Assembly (NCBI GenBank): GCA_021785155.1
Contig: JAJYGE010000011.1
Location: 1-15,468, forward strand
Length of the DNA stretch: 15,468 nt
From: Planctomycetota bacterium
GTDB lineage: Bacteria; Planctomycetota; Phycisphaerae; WQYP01
Reading direction: 5' to 3'
In this document: positions 1-7,096 of the stretch, in pieces
How positions within the stretch are numbered: position 1 is the stretch's first letter
Layout: every line of letters starts with the position of its first letter
The notes under the pieces: generated by a model
The model's input: the letters and a program-made list of their open reading frames with translations, nothing else
What the model was told of the DNA's origin: nothing
The model's database searches: none
Made by a program: the position numbers and the translations under genes

Positions 1-762
1 CATTGTATATTTTCCCGCCACCCGCTGGGCCAGAATCAGCGCGCGGCGCAGGCGATCCTGGGCCGAATATAAACCGATCAGATCATCATACGCCTGACGG
101 CGATGCCAATGGTTATGAATCGCGCTTTGCAGCAATTCCCGCGCTGCGGCGAACTGGTAGTCCGTGGCCAGTTGATCGGCCATCAATTCGGTGGCGGACC
201 AGAATTTTGGATTTGCCACGCGGGCCGCCTGCAGCCAGTTAATGGCCTGCCGGTGTTGTCCGCTTTCCGCGGCGGCCACGCCCAGGAGATAATCTCTCCA
301 TGCCCATTGATTCTGCGTGCCATACCCGCTGTGATTACGGGCGTAGATCAGTTGCTTCGGCAGCGTTTGCACGGGGCCATGGCGAATGAGCGCGACGATA
401 ATGTTACGACATTGGGCCGCGGATATCCGATGCCGCGATCCCAAATCAGCGATCAGCAGATACGCCGAGCCAAGACGATGCTGTTGCCGGGCGGTGGCAA
501 TGAGCAGGTTCATGGCTGTTTCACCGGTATTTCCGCATTGGATGGCCTTTTGCACATCAGCCAGCGCGGCGGCCCCGTGGCCGAGTCGCTGTTCCGCAAT
601 GGCCTTGCCAAGCATTGCGGTGGACGCAGGGGGCGGAGGCGTTGTGGCCGCGTCAGATAGTCCTGCCACCAGGGTGGACAGACAGGCCGTGAAGACAACC
701 GTGATCTTTCGACCGGATGTAAAAAGGCTTTTTTTTATCCACGTAAACACAAATGTGATCAT
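1..762 (-). CDS. Exported TPR-like repeat protein, partial (runs off left edge)
   Basis: An uninterrupted minus-strand frame of 254 codons reads from position 762 to the window edge, so the C-terminus is missing. The N-terminus has a basic stretch (WIKK, SGRK) followed by a hydrophobic segment at about residues 19-37 ending LSDAA, then a Pro-rich stretch (TPPPPAS). This looks like a signal peptide or membrane anchor. The rest is Ala/Leu/Gln-rich helical sequence with TPR-like units, such as YLLGVAAAESGQHRQAINWL followed by AARVANPKFW. The family suggests a protein-interaction scaffold outside the cytoplasm; the partner is unknown. Start is uncertain: ATG at 762 has only a weak GGA upstream, while an in-frame ATG at 798 has AGAGG about 10 bases ahead and would add 12 residues. 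It is divergent from uppP. Confidence 0.7.
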   Translation of the reverse strand, partial: MITFVFTWIKKSLFTSGRKITVVFTACLSTLVAGLSDAATTPPPPASTAMLGKAIAEQRLGHGAAALADVQKAIQCGNTGETAMNLLIATARQQHRLGSAYLLIADLGSRHRISAAQCRNIIVALIRHGPVQTLPKQLIYARNHSGYGTQNQWAWRDYLLGVAAAESGQHRQAINWLQAARVANPKFWSATELMADQLATDYQFAAARELLQSAIHNHWHRRQAYDDLIGLYSAQDRLRRALILAQRVAGKYTM

Positions 763-901
763 TATTTTTTTCCGGTACGCACAACATTTCATTGGCATAT
801 TCTAGGAGCCTCTGGTACAAAACCAAACGCAGGGCATCTGCGCTTGTTGCAGAACGCCGGGCAGGTGCTGAATTTTGTCCGATTAAATAAAGGATTTTAC
901 C

Positions 902-1783
902 ATGGTTCTTTCCGCCACAACCACCCATTTAACCTTGTTTCAGGCGATATTTCTGGGGATATTACAGGGCATTTCCGAACTATTTCCCATCAGCAGCCTG
1001 GGGCACATTATTATCATCAAGCATCTGCTGCATTGGCATTTCAACGCGAATAATAAAAATTTCCTCAGCTTTGTCGTAGCCTTGCATTTGGCCACGGCGG
1101 TGGCCCTGGTGATTTATTTCTGGCAGCAATGGGCGAAAGTCATTCGGGCGTATATCGGAAGCCTGAAACGCGGAAAACTGGTTTATGATCAGGACAGCAA
1201 ATTTGCCTGGTTGCTGGTCGCGGGCACCATTGTGGTGGGGCTGGTGGGGCTGGCGTTTGAGAAAAAGTTCAAACTCTTTTTCGATGATCCCCGATACTAT
1301 TGGATGGTGTGCCTGTTTTTAATTCTTAACGGCGGCGTGATGTTCCTTGGCGATTATATGAAAAAACTCGCGGAAAAGCGGGCCGCAACACAACAGCGGA
1401 AACAGGCGGAAGATTTAACTTTCCCGCAGGGAGCCGCGGTGGGGGCGACACAAACATTGGCTCTATTTCCAGGTATTTCCCGCAGCGGTGTGGCGATTGT
1501 GGGCGGCGTTCTCGCCGGGTTGACCTATGAGGAAGCGTGCCGATTCGCCTTTATGTTGGCCACACCCGTTATCGCGGCCGCCGGGTTGCTGAAGGTTCCG
1601 GCATTATTCAAGCCCGAAGCACAGGCGATTTTGCATCTTACCATTCCCGCCGCCATTGCCGCGGGCATCACCGCTTATCTAAGCACAAAATTCCTGATGA
1701 AATATTTTGAAACCCGCCGACTCACGCCATTTGCCATTTATTGCGTGGTACTTGGAACCATCGCCCTGATTCTGGCCCGATAG
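902..1783 (+). CDS. uppP: Undecaprenyl-diphosphatase (UppP/BacA)
   Basis: This integral membrane phosphatase removes a phosphate from undecaprenyl diphosphate to regenerate the lipid carrier for peptidoglycan and other surface polymers; in this family it also gives bacitracin tolerance. At 293 residues it is slightly longer than the roughly 270 usual for the family. Motif 1 is QGISELFPISSLGH, giving the (E/Q)xxxE pair Q22/E26 plus S32 and H35. Motif 2 is LFPGISRSGVAIVGG with the conserved Arg and Ser. Several hydrophobic helices follow, with a charged loop around EKRAATQQRKQ. The ATG at 902 has AGGA seven bases upstream. The small lipoprotein gene starts 64 bases downstream on the same strand and may be co-transcribed. 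Confidence 0.95.
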   Translation: MVLSATTTHLTLFQAIFLGILQGISELFPISSLGHIIIIKHLLHWHFNANNKNFLSFVVALHLATAVALVIYFWQQWAKVIRAYIGSLKRGKLVYDQDSKFAWLLVAGTIVVGLVGLAFEKKFKLFFDDPRYYWMVCLFLILNGGVMFLGDYMKKLAEKRAATQQRKQAEDLTFPQGAAVGATQTLALFPGISRSGVAIVGGVLAGLTYEEACRFAFMLATPVIAAAGLLKVPALFKPEAQAILHLTIPAAIAAGITAYLSTKFLMKYFETRRLTPFAIYCVVLGTIALILAR

Positions 1784-1847
1784 ATCACAAAAACATCCGG
1801 AATCTCTACAATCATGGAAGCAGAAATGGTTCAGGAGGTTCATAACA

Positions 1848-2084
1848 ATGAATCGACAGCAAAATAGTCTCCCTTTCATCAGTTTCCGCAGTACCTTGGC
1901 ACTGGCGGTGCTGTGTGCCATGCCCTTCCTTGGCGGTTGTCAGGAACAGTTGTTTACCGGACACGACCAGAATATTCAGAGCAAATCCCAATACTTTCCC
2001 GACCCCCATCCGATTGAACAGTCGCATTCCGACAGTGGTACCGGCGGGGGAGCCATGCCCTATGGCGGCCAGAACGGCTTTTAA
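1848..2084 (+). CDS. Small predicted lipoprotein, function unknown
   Basis: This 78-residue protein has a lipoprotein signal peptide: a hydrophobic core (TLALAVLCAMPF) ends in the lipobox LGGC, with C31 the likely lipidated cysteine. The mature part is only about 48 residues, hydrophilic, and ends in a Gly-rich tail (GTGGGAMPYGGQNGF). AGGAGG lies nine bases before the ATG, a strong ribosome site that supports this being a real gene. It lies just downstream of uppP and no hairpin terminator separates them, so a shared transcript is possible. I do not recognise the family; the structure only says that it is anchored to a membrane on the outer side of the cytoplasm. Confidence 0.75.
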   Translation: MNRQQNSLPFISFRSTLALAVLCAMPFLGGCQEQLFTGHDQNIQSKSQYFPDPHPIEQSHSDSGTGGGAMPYGGQNGF

Positions 2085-2085
2085 G

Positions 2086-2134
2086 GGCGGGCGGCAATTT
2101 TCGGCCATATTTGTCCAAGTGGCCATATCCCGCC
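2086..2134 (+). repeat. Repeated octamer GGCCATAT inside a GGCGGG/CCCGCC inverted pair
   Basis: Just after the lipoprotein stop codon, GGCCATAT occurs at 2103-2110 and again at 2121-2128, an 18-base period. The pair is enclosed by GGCGGG (2086-2091) and CCCGCC (2129-2134), which can pair. There is no T-run after the structure, so it is not a typical intrinsic terminator. It may be a weak 3' structure or a protein-binding site. Confidence 0.3.
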
Positions 2135-2257
2135 TAGAATGGTATGAATTCGATGGCGTGTCGTAACATCCACACGATCGTCCGACGTGAAGCGGCCAGG
2201 GGCGGGCGGTGATCGGATTAATGCAAGTATCGCCACCGATTCGGGACGAATATAGCC

Positions 2258-2941
2258 ATGTTCCCATGCGAAGGACAACACGACCGCGACGAGGCGGTGG
2301 AATTTCTCCACAGTTTGCAACCATTCCTGTCCACTGGCGATTTAAGTCGGGCGGCGGACGATATTGCGCGCTACGCGCACGGCGGACAATTGTACACCTT
2401 TTTATCTCATGTTGATGTGCAAGTGCGCCGTGCCGCGGCCATGGCGTTAACACTGCTGGGGGATAAACAGGCCGTTGAGCCGCTGGTCGCCGCGCTGCAT
2501 GATTCCGATGTATTGGTAAGTCAATGCGCCGAGGATGCACTTTGGGCAATCTGGTTTCGCGCCGGTAATAACCGGAGCTGCTGTCATCTCAAGTGTGGTG
2601 CCCATCATCTCAAACATGGCAATCTGGATACGGCCATGGAAAAATTCAGCCTGGCGATTGAAACGGACCCGGAATTTGCCGAGGCGTATAATCAGCGGGC
2701 CATCGCCTACTATCTGGCCGAGCGATACACCGATTCAATTAACGATTGTCGCCGGGCGCTGGAAAGAATGCCGCGGCATTTTGGTGCCATGGCGGGCATG
2801 GGACATTGTCATGCTCAGTTGGGCAATTTATCCGAGGCCCGGCAGTGTTACCATCAGGCTCTGGCCATTAACCCGCGAATGGAAGGTATTGCGGCATCCT
2901 TGGAACAGATTCGTACATTGCTGGAAAAGCCGGCGGCATAA
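2258..2941 (+). CDS. HEAT-repeat plus TPR protein
   Basis: This 227-residue protein joins two helical-repeat types. Residues about 44-103 resemble HEAT/PBS-lyase-like repeats (VDVQVRRAAAMALTLLGD, then QAVEPLVAALHDSDVLVSQC, then AEDALWAIW). Residues about 111-205 hold three TPR-like units (HHLKHGNLDTAMEKFSLAIE; AYNQRAIAYYLAERYTDSIN; GMGHCHAQLGNLSEARQCYH), each ending in a typical ALxxxP-like turn. No signal peptide is seen, so it is probably cytosolic. Such proteins are scaffolds; the partner cannot be told from sequence. The start is only moderately supported because no strong ribosome site precedes ATG 2258. Its 3' end faces tatD, with 11 bases between the two stop codons. Confidence 0.8.
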   Translation: MFPCEGQHDRDEAVEFLHSLQPFLSTGDLSRAADDIARYAHGGQLYTFLSHVDVQVRRAAAMALTLLGDKQAVEPLVAALHDSDVLVSQCAEDALWAIWFRAGNNRSCCHLKCGAHHLKHGNLDTAMEKFSLAIETDPEFAEAYNQRAIAYYLAERYTDSINDCRRALERMPRHFGAMAGMGHCHAQLGNLSEARQCYHQALAINPRMEGIAASLEQIRTLLEKPAA

Positions 2942-2958
2942 CACGCCGGGCTTTATTT
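2926..2958. terminator. Bidirectional terminator shared by the HEAT/TPR gene and tatD
   Basis: AAAGCCGGCG (2926-2935) pairs with CGCCGGGCTTT (2944-2954) with one bulged base and an eight-base loop. On the plus strand the stem runs into TTTATTT; on the minus strand it runs into TTTT. It overlaps the last codons and stop of the plus-strand gene and reaches into the tatD stop codon, so one hairpin can end both convergent transcripts. Confidence 0.7.
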
Positions 2959-3729
2959 CACCAACGCATCGCCAAACAATCGTGCCGCATTGGCGCAGGT
3001 GAATTCTTCGGTCTGCTGGAGCGTCCATCCGCGTTCGGCGGCTACCCGTTCGGCCACATAGGCCACAAACGCCGGTTCATTGGGCTTTATTTTTCGCACC
3101 GCCTGGGGTGATAAATAAGGCGCATCGGTCTCAATAACCAAACGATCTTCCGGCACCATCTGACACGCTCGGCGTACATCGGGCGCATTTTTATAAGTGA
3201 TAACACCGGTAAATCCGATGTAGGCTCCCATATCCAGCCAGCGTTCGCATTCCAGCGGTGTGCCGGTAAAACAATGCACCACAAAGCGCAACCCGGAATG
3301 ATACTTCATGATCTCCATCGCATCGGCATGGGCATCGCGCACATGGAGAATCAGCGGCAGATTTAATTGTTCGGCCAGCATAATCTGCTTTAGGAAAACC
3401 GTCTTTTGGGCCTCCGGAGTCGCGGAATTGCCATGGTAATCCAGCCCGCATTCCCCCACCGCCAGCACTTTTGGTGAACTGCGGATCGCCCATAGCAGTT
3501 CATCAATAAAATTTGCGGCCACTTCCCCGGCATGATGCGGATGAATCCCCAACGCGCCAAAAACCTGCCCAAACGCGGCCAGCGTTTCCAGCACCCGCGG
3601 GTGATCGGCTGGATGCGTGCCTATGGTAATCATACGATTCACGCCGGCCAATGCCGCGCGCTGTATAACATCCACCTGTCGCTCTTCCAAGCCCTCATAG
3701 GTAAGATGGCAATGCGTATCAATGAACAT
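2953..3729 (-). CDS. tatD: TatD-family metal-dependent hydrolase (DNase)
   Basis: This 258-residue TIM-barrel amidohydrolase-type protein matches the usual TatD length. Metal ligands are visible in order: HxH as H6 and H8 in DTHCHL, E93 in GECGLDYH, H129 in LHVRDAH, H152 in VHCFTG and D202 in ETDAPYL. Known members are Mg-dependent 3'-5' exonucleases with roles in DNA repair or quality control, though many bacteria carry several paralogues and the exact substrate here is unknown. All ligands are intact, so it should be active. A small membrane-protein gene ends 27 bases upstream on the same strand, so the two may form an operon. The gene ends at the shared hairpin. Confidence 0.92.
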   Translation of the reverse strand: MFIDTHCHLTYEGLEERQVDVIQRAALAGVNRMITIGTHPADHPRVLETLAAFGQVFGALGIHPHHAGEVAANFIDELLWAIRSSPKVLAVGECGLDYHGNSATPEAQKTVFLKQIMLAEQLNLPLILHVRDAHADAMEIMKYHSGLRFVVHCFTGTPLECERWLDMGAYIGFTGVITYKNAPDVRRACQMVPEDRLVIETDAPYLSPQAVRKIKPNEPAFVAYVAERVAAERGWTLQQTEEFTCANAARLFGDALVK

Positions 3730-3756
3730 GCGATGATTTTACCACAGGGCCGCAGT

Positions 3757-4041
3757 TCATGCCGCGGTCCGTCGGTTTCTCCATCCGCTGGAATAACCCA
3801 AATGGCCCAGATCGTGCAACAACCCCACGATCGGCAAAATCCACCACAGGCCAGTCAGGCCGTTGGCGCTCCAGTTCATGGCCAACTCATAACCCAGCGT
3901 GGTCGTGGGCAGAAAAACAAATCCCAGCAATGGAAAGAGCATCCCATGAAACGCTCTCTGCGGATACGTTGAAAACAGCCACAACAGAACCAGCATCACC
4001 CGTGGCCAGAAGAATCCGAAGACAATTAGAAAACACCCCAT
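3757..4041 (-). CDS. Small integral membrane protein, unknown function
   Basis: This 94-residue, very hydrophobic protein has about three membrane segments: FLIVFGFFWPRVMLVLLWLF, then FHGMLFPLLGFVFLPTTTLG, then GLTGLWWILPIVGLLHDLGH, followed by a short polar tail with Arg residues. Short proteins with this layout (a PR..LLLLWLF start, a central FLPxTTL and a final LDLGxxG-like end) are known from many bacteria, but I know of no assigned function. It is preceded by GGGTGA close to the ATG, a weak ribosome site. It lies directly upstream of tatD on the same strand, which suggests co-transcription rather than a functional link. Confidence 0.7.
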   Translation of the reverse strand: MGCFLIVFGFFWPRVMLVLLWLFSTYPQRAFHGMLFPLLGFVFLPTTTLGYELAMNWSANGLTGLWWILPIVGLLHDLGHLGYSSGWRNRRTAA

Positions 4042-4115
4042 ACGATCACCCGCTTTCTATCCGTAACTATAGCCGATGTTGTAGCACAAAGCCAAGAAAA
4101 AATAGGGGCATGTCA

Positions 4116-4134
4116 GCCTCACCGCTGTTGAGGC
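4116..4134. repeat. Short inverted repeat between divergent genes
   Basis: GCCTCA (4116-4121) and TGAGGC (4129-4134) form a six-base stem with a seven-base loop. It sits in the 144-base gap between the minus-strand membrane gene and the plus-strand methyltransferase. It could be an operator or a transcript hairpin; the stem is short and could arise by chance. Confidence 0.25.
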
Positions 4135-4185
4135 CGTCGAACTGGGCGGGTATGCTTGGCGCGATAGAAGTTGAGGTTAAGCGGC

Positions 4186-5103
4186 ATGGCCACCGGAACG
4201 CAGTTCATTGAACGACCCAATACGGGCGATAGACAAAGATCAACGCGCACCGGCAAGCCGCCGCGCGTCTCAGGACTTGGTGAAAGAAAACGCATCCCCT
4301 TCGGATGGTACGGCGGTAAGTTTTCTCATCTTGACTGGCTCTTGCCGCTTTTGCCATCGTGCCACCATTATTGCGAGCCGTTTGCGGGTTCTGGCGCGGT
4401 TCTGTTAAATCGACAGCCATCGCCCATTGAAACGTATAATGATCTGGACGGTGAAGTATGTAATTTTTTCCGCGTATTGCGGGACGACAAGGAAAAACTC
4501 GTAGAGGCTATAGGCCTGACTCCATTTTCCCGTGAAGAGTTCGCCTTGGCGTGCAGACTTGCCCCGGACCTTTCGCTCGTGGAACGTGCCCGGAGATTTT
4601 ATGTCCGTGCGCGGCAAGTTCGCACCGGTCTGGCCCAGACGGCAAGCATTGGGCGCTGGGCCAACTGTAAGAATACCAGCCGGGCCGGAATGAGCGGCGT
4701 TATCAGCCGCTGGCTCGGGGGCGTAGCGATGTTACCGGAGATAGCGTCCAGGCTCATTCGCGTGCAAATTGAAAATCGCCCCGCGATCCACGTCATTCGG
4801 CTGTATGACTCGCGGGATACCCTTTTCTATTGCGATCCGCCCTACATTCACGGAACGCGCGGTGATACCAGGGCCTATGGCCACGAGATGACCGATTCCC
4901 AGCACCGCGAGCTCGCCGCCGTACTTAACGCCGCTGTTGGTAGCGTTGCCATTTCCAACTATCCTTGCGCACTGATGGACGAACTTTACCCAAGTGGGAA
5001 GTGGTGGAAAACCATCGGCCCGGCAAGAACCAATCACTCCACTAAAGGCCAACGCACTGAGGCACTCTGGACGAATTACGACCCGAAAAAACTGGGGAAA
5101 TAA
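4186..5103 (+). CDS. D12-class DNA adenine N6-methyltransferase (Dam-like, orphan)
   Basis: This enzyme transfers a methyl group from S-adenosylmethionine to adenine N6 in DNA. Numbered from ATG 4186 (305 residues), the motifs are in alpha-class (D12/Dam) order: PFGWYGGK at 38-45, the SAM-binding EPFAGSGA at 64-71, a central target-recognition region at about 110-200, and the catalytic CDPPY at 216-220. I chose ATG 4186 because GAGG lies nine bases upstream; a TTG at 4171 would add five residues but has no ribosome site. No restriction endonuclease gene is adjacent, so it looks like an orphan regulatory or phage-derived methylase among chromosomal genes. An A6 tract near the 3' end (5086-5091) precedes a second frame with a plausible longer C-terminus; see findings. 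The target sequence cannot be read from the protein. Confidence 0.9.
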   Translation: MATGTQFIERPNTGDRQRSTRTGKPPRVSGLGERKRIPFGWYGGKFSHLDWLLPLLPSCHHYCEPFAGSGAVLLNRQPSPIETYNDLDGEVCNFFRVLRDDKEKLVEAIGLTPFSREEFALACRLAPDLSLVERARRFYVRARQVRTGLAQTASIGRWANCKNTSRAGMSGVISRWLGGVAMLPEIASRLIRVQIENRPAIHVIRLYDSRDTLFYCDPPYIHGTRGDTRAYGHEMTDSQHRELAAVLNAAVGSVAISNYPCALMDELYPSGKWWKTIGPARTNHSTKGQRTEALWTNYDPKKLGK

Positions 5104-5296
5104 AAGCCACGCACTCAAAGAGGCGTTTCTGGCACTGCGGAAAGCGGCTGAAGGATCGCAGTAGCCAGACCTCCGGACAATGGGAGTTAGATGATCGCGT
5201 TGCGCAAGAGCGTTGGCTTCGTTCCAATTGCGCATACACTTCATCGCGTATCAGGTTAGAATACCGGCCTGTGTTTGGCAGAGGTAGTGTTAGATC

Positions 5297-7096
5297 ATGC
5301 TGCGTGAACTGCATATTTCCAATTTAGCCGTCATTGCGGATGCGGCGGTTGAATTTGACGCGGGGCTGAATTGCTTCACGGGGCAGACCGGGGCGGGAAA
5401 GTCGCTGGTCTTGGGCGCGTTGGAGCTGTTGCTGGCCTTGCGCTCCGGACAAAACATGTTGCGGGCCGGTGCCACGGAGGCTCGCATCACCGGCGTATTT
5501 GTTATTCAAAACCCGGCCATGCGCCGCCGCCTCGCGGAAATTACCGACCTGCCACTGGCGGATGAACCGGAAATAATTCTGGTGCGCCGCATCCATGAAT
5601 CAGGCCGGACCACCGCCTCAGTTAATGGCCAGCCCCTCACCGGCTCAATGCTCAAAAGCATCGCCGAAACGCTGGTGGATATTCATGGCCAGCATGATGC
5701 CCAATATCTGCTCAAGCCCGCCAATCAACTGGCATTGCTGGACGATGCCGGGCATTTAGGTTCCCTGGCCGGGGAGTTCCGCGATCTGTATCAGCGGCGG
5801 CGGGAACTTATCACCCAGGCGCGGGATCTTAACGCCTCACAAACCCTGCGCCGGCAGCAGATGGAACTTTATGAATTCCAATGGCGGGAAATTGATGCTG
5901 CCAATCCGCAGCCGGGCGAATTGGAGGCACTTGAAGCGCGGCACCGACTTTTAAGTAACATCGAAAAAATAAAACGCCTGGCCGGTAGCGCCTACGAGGC
6001 ACTTTATGAAGATGACGCCGCCATCATCGGCCGGTTAAAAACCGTTACCGCGGTGCTCCTGGAGGCGGCTGAATTAAACCCGGAATTTATCGCCCCCGCC
6101 GGGCAGGTTAAAGATTCCACTATCGCCCTTGATGATGCGGCCTTCACCCTGCGCCGCACGCTGGATCGACTGGAACTCGATCCCGAAGAACTGGCCACCG
6201 TGACCGATCGGCTCAATACGCTCAACAGGTTGATAAGTAAATATTGCGGCCACGGCGGCGGCTTGGATCAGTTGCTGCAATATCAGGAGAATATTAGGGG
6301 GCAACTGGCGGAATTAAAATCCGCCGATCAGAACTCCGCCGATTGCGATGCGCGTATTGCGGAACTGGAGAAACAATTATCCAAACTGGGAACGGCGCTG
6401 TCGCAGGGGCGGAGAAAAGCCGCCGCGCTGGTTATGCCCGGCGTGCATCAGCAATTGGCGGATTTGGGTATGAAGGATGCCCGGTTTCATATAGAGTTTG
6501 TACCGGCACCGTCAGCACCCGGTGCGGATGCTTCAACCGATGACCCGTTTGGGTCGCCCAGCGGGCTGGAATCGGTGGACTTTATGCTGGCACCCAATCC
6601 GGGCCAGCCGGCGCGGCCCTTGCGTAAAATCGCCAGTGGCGGCGAGCTGTCGCGCGTCATGCTGGCGGTTAAATCCATTTTGGCCGCCTCGGACCGTGTC
6701 AGCGTGCTGGTATTTGATGAAATTGACGCCAATGTCGGCGGTCGCATGGGTACGATCATCGGGGAAAAACTGCGCGACATCGCCGGGCGGCATCAGGTGC
6801 TGTGCATCACGCACTTGCCGCAGATCGCGGCGTATGCGGATCGACATATCAGCATACGTAAGGTTGTGCGTGATGGCGAAAGTTACACATCGGTGGGCGC
6901 TTTAACCGGTCAACCGCAAATTGAGGAACTCGCGGAGATGATTACCGGGAAAAATATCACACCCACATCCCTGGCGCAGGCGCGGGAACTTCTGACGCTG
7001 GCGGTAAGAAAAAACAGAGCTGAAACAACGCCGGGAAAAGCGCCGCACGGCAAGGCGAAGCCCGGGTCGGCATCTCGAAAAAAAATTGCGGAGTAA
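5297..7096 (+). CDS. recN: DNA repair protein RecN
   Basis: This SMC-like ATPase acts early in double-strand-break repair by binding and bridging broken DNA ends. At 599 residues it is a little longer than the roughly 555 usual. Seen in order: the N-terminal MLRELHISNLAVI strand, Walker A GQTGAGKS at 29-36 (a Q where E is common), the RecN-typical VDIHGQHDAQYLL near 130, a long coiled-coil middle (about 150-380), the ABC signature ASGGELSRVMLAVKSIL near 445 and Walker B VSVLVFDEIDANVGG near 470-480, then the HLPQIAAYADRH switch. The C-terminal tail is basic (PGKAPHGKAKPGSASRKK) and probably unstructured. The ribosome site is weak: AGAGG is about 12 bases before the ATG. The MATE gene follows with overlap. 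Confidence 0.95.
   Translation: MLRELHISNLAVIADAAVEFDAGLNCFTGQTGAGKSLVLGALELLLALRSGQNMLRAGATEARITGVFVIQNPAMRRRLAEITDLPLADEPEIILVRRIHESGRTTASVNGQPLTGSMLKSIAETLVDIHGQHDAQYLLKPANQLALLDDAGHLGSLAGEFRDLYQRRRELITQARDLNASQTLRRQQMELYEFQWREIDAANPQPGELEALEARHRLLSNIEKIKRLAGSAYEALYEDDAAIIGRLKTVTAVLLEAAELNPEFIAPAGQVKDSTIALDDAAFTLRRTLDRLELDPEELATVTDRLNTLNRLISKYCGHGGGLDQLLQYQENIRGQLAELKSADQNSADCDARIAELEKQLSKLGTALSQGRRKAAALVMPGVHQQLADLGMKDARFHIEFVPAPSAPGADASTDDPFGSPSGLESVDFMLAPNPGQPARPLRKIASGGELSRVMLAVKSILAASDRVSVLVFDEIDANVGGRMGTIIGEKLRDIAGRHQVLCITHLPQIAAYADRHISIRKVVRDGESYTSVGALTGQPQIEELAEMITGKNITPTSLAQARELLTLAVRKNRAETTPGKAPHGKAKPGSASRKKIAE

Noticed and set aside
653..928. 91-codon minus-strand frame crossing the uppP start
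   Set aside because: It overlaps the better supported exported TPR-like frame and the uppP start, and no domain is visible.
902..1783. UppP carries Q22 where the first catalytic-motif Glu is common
   Set aside because: The family motif is (E/Q)xxxE, so Q is an accepted variant and not a sign of lost activity.
1812..2549. 245-codon minus-strand frame
   Set aside because: It is antisense to the lipoprotein and HEAT/TPR genes, with low-complexity Arg/Pro composition and no domain.
4186..5103. Restriction-modification system around the methyltransferase
   Set aside because: Both neighbours (a small membrane protein and recN) are unrelated, and no nuclease-like frame fits in the gaps.
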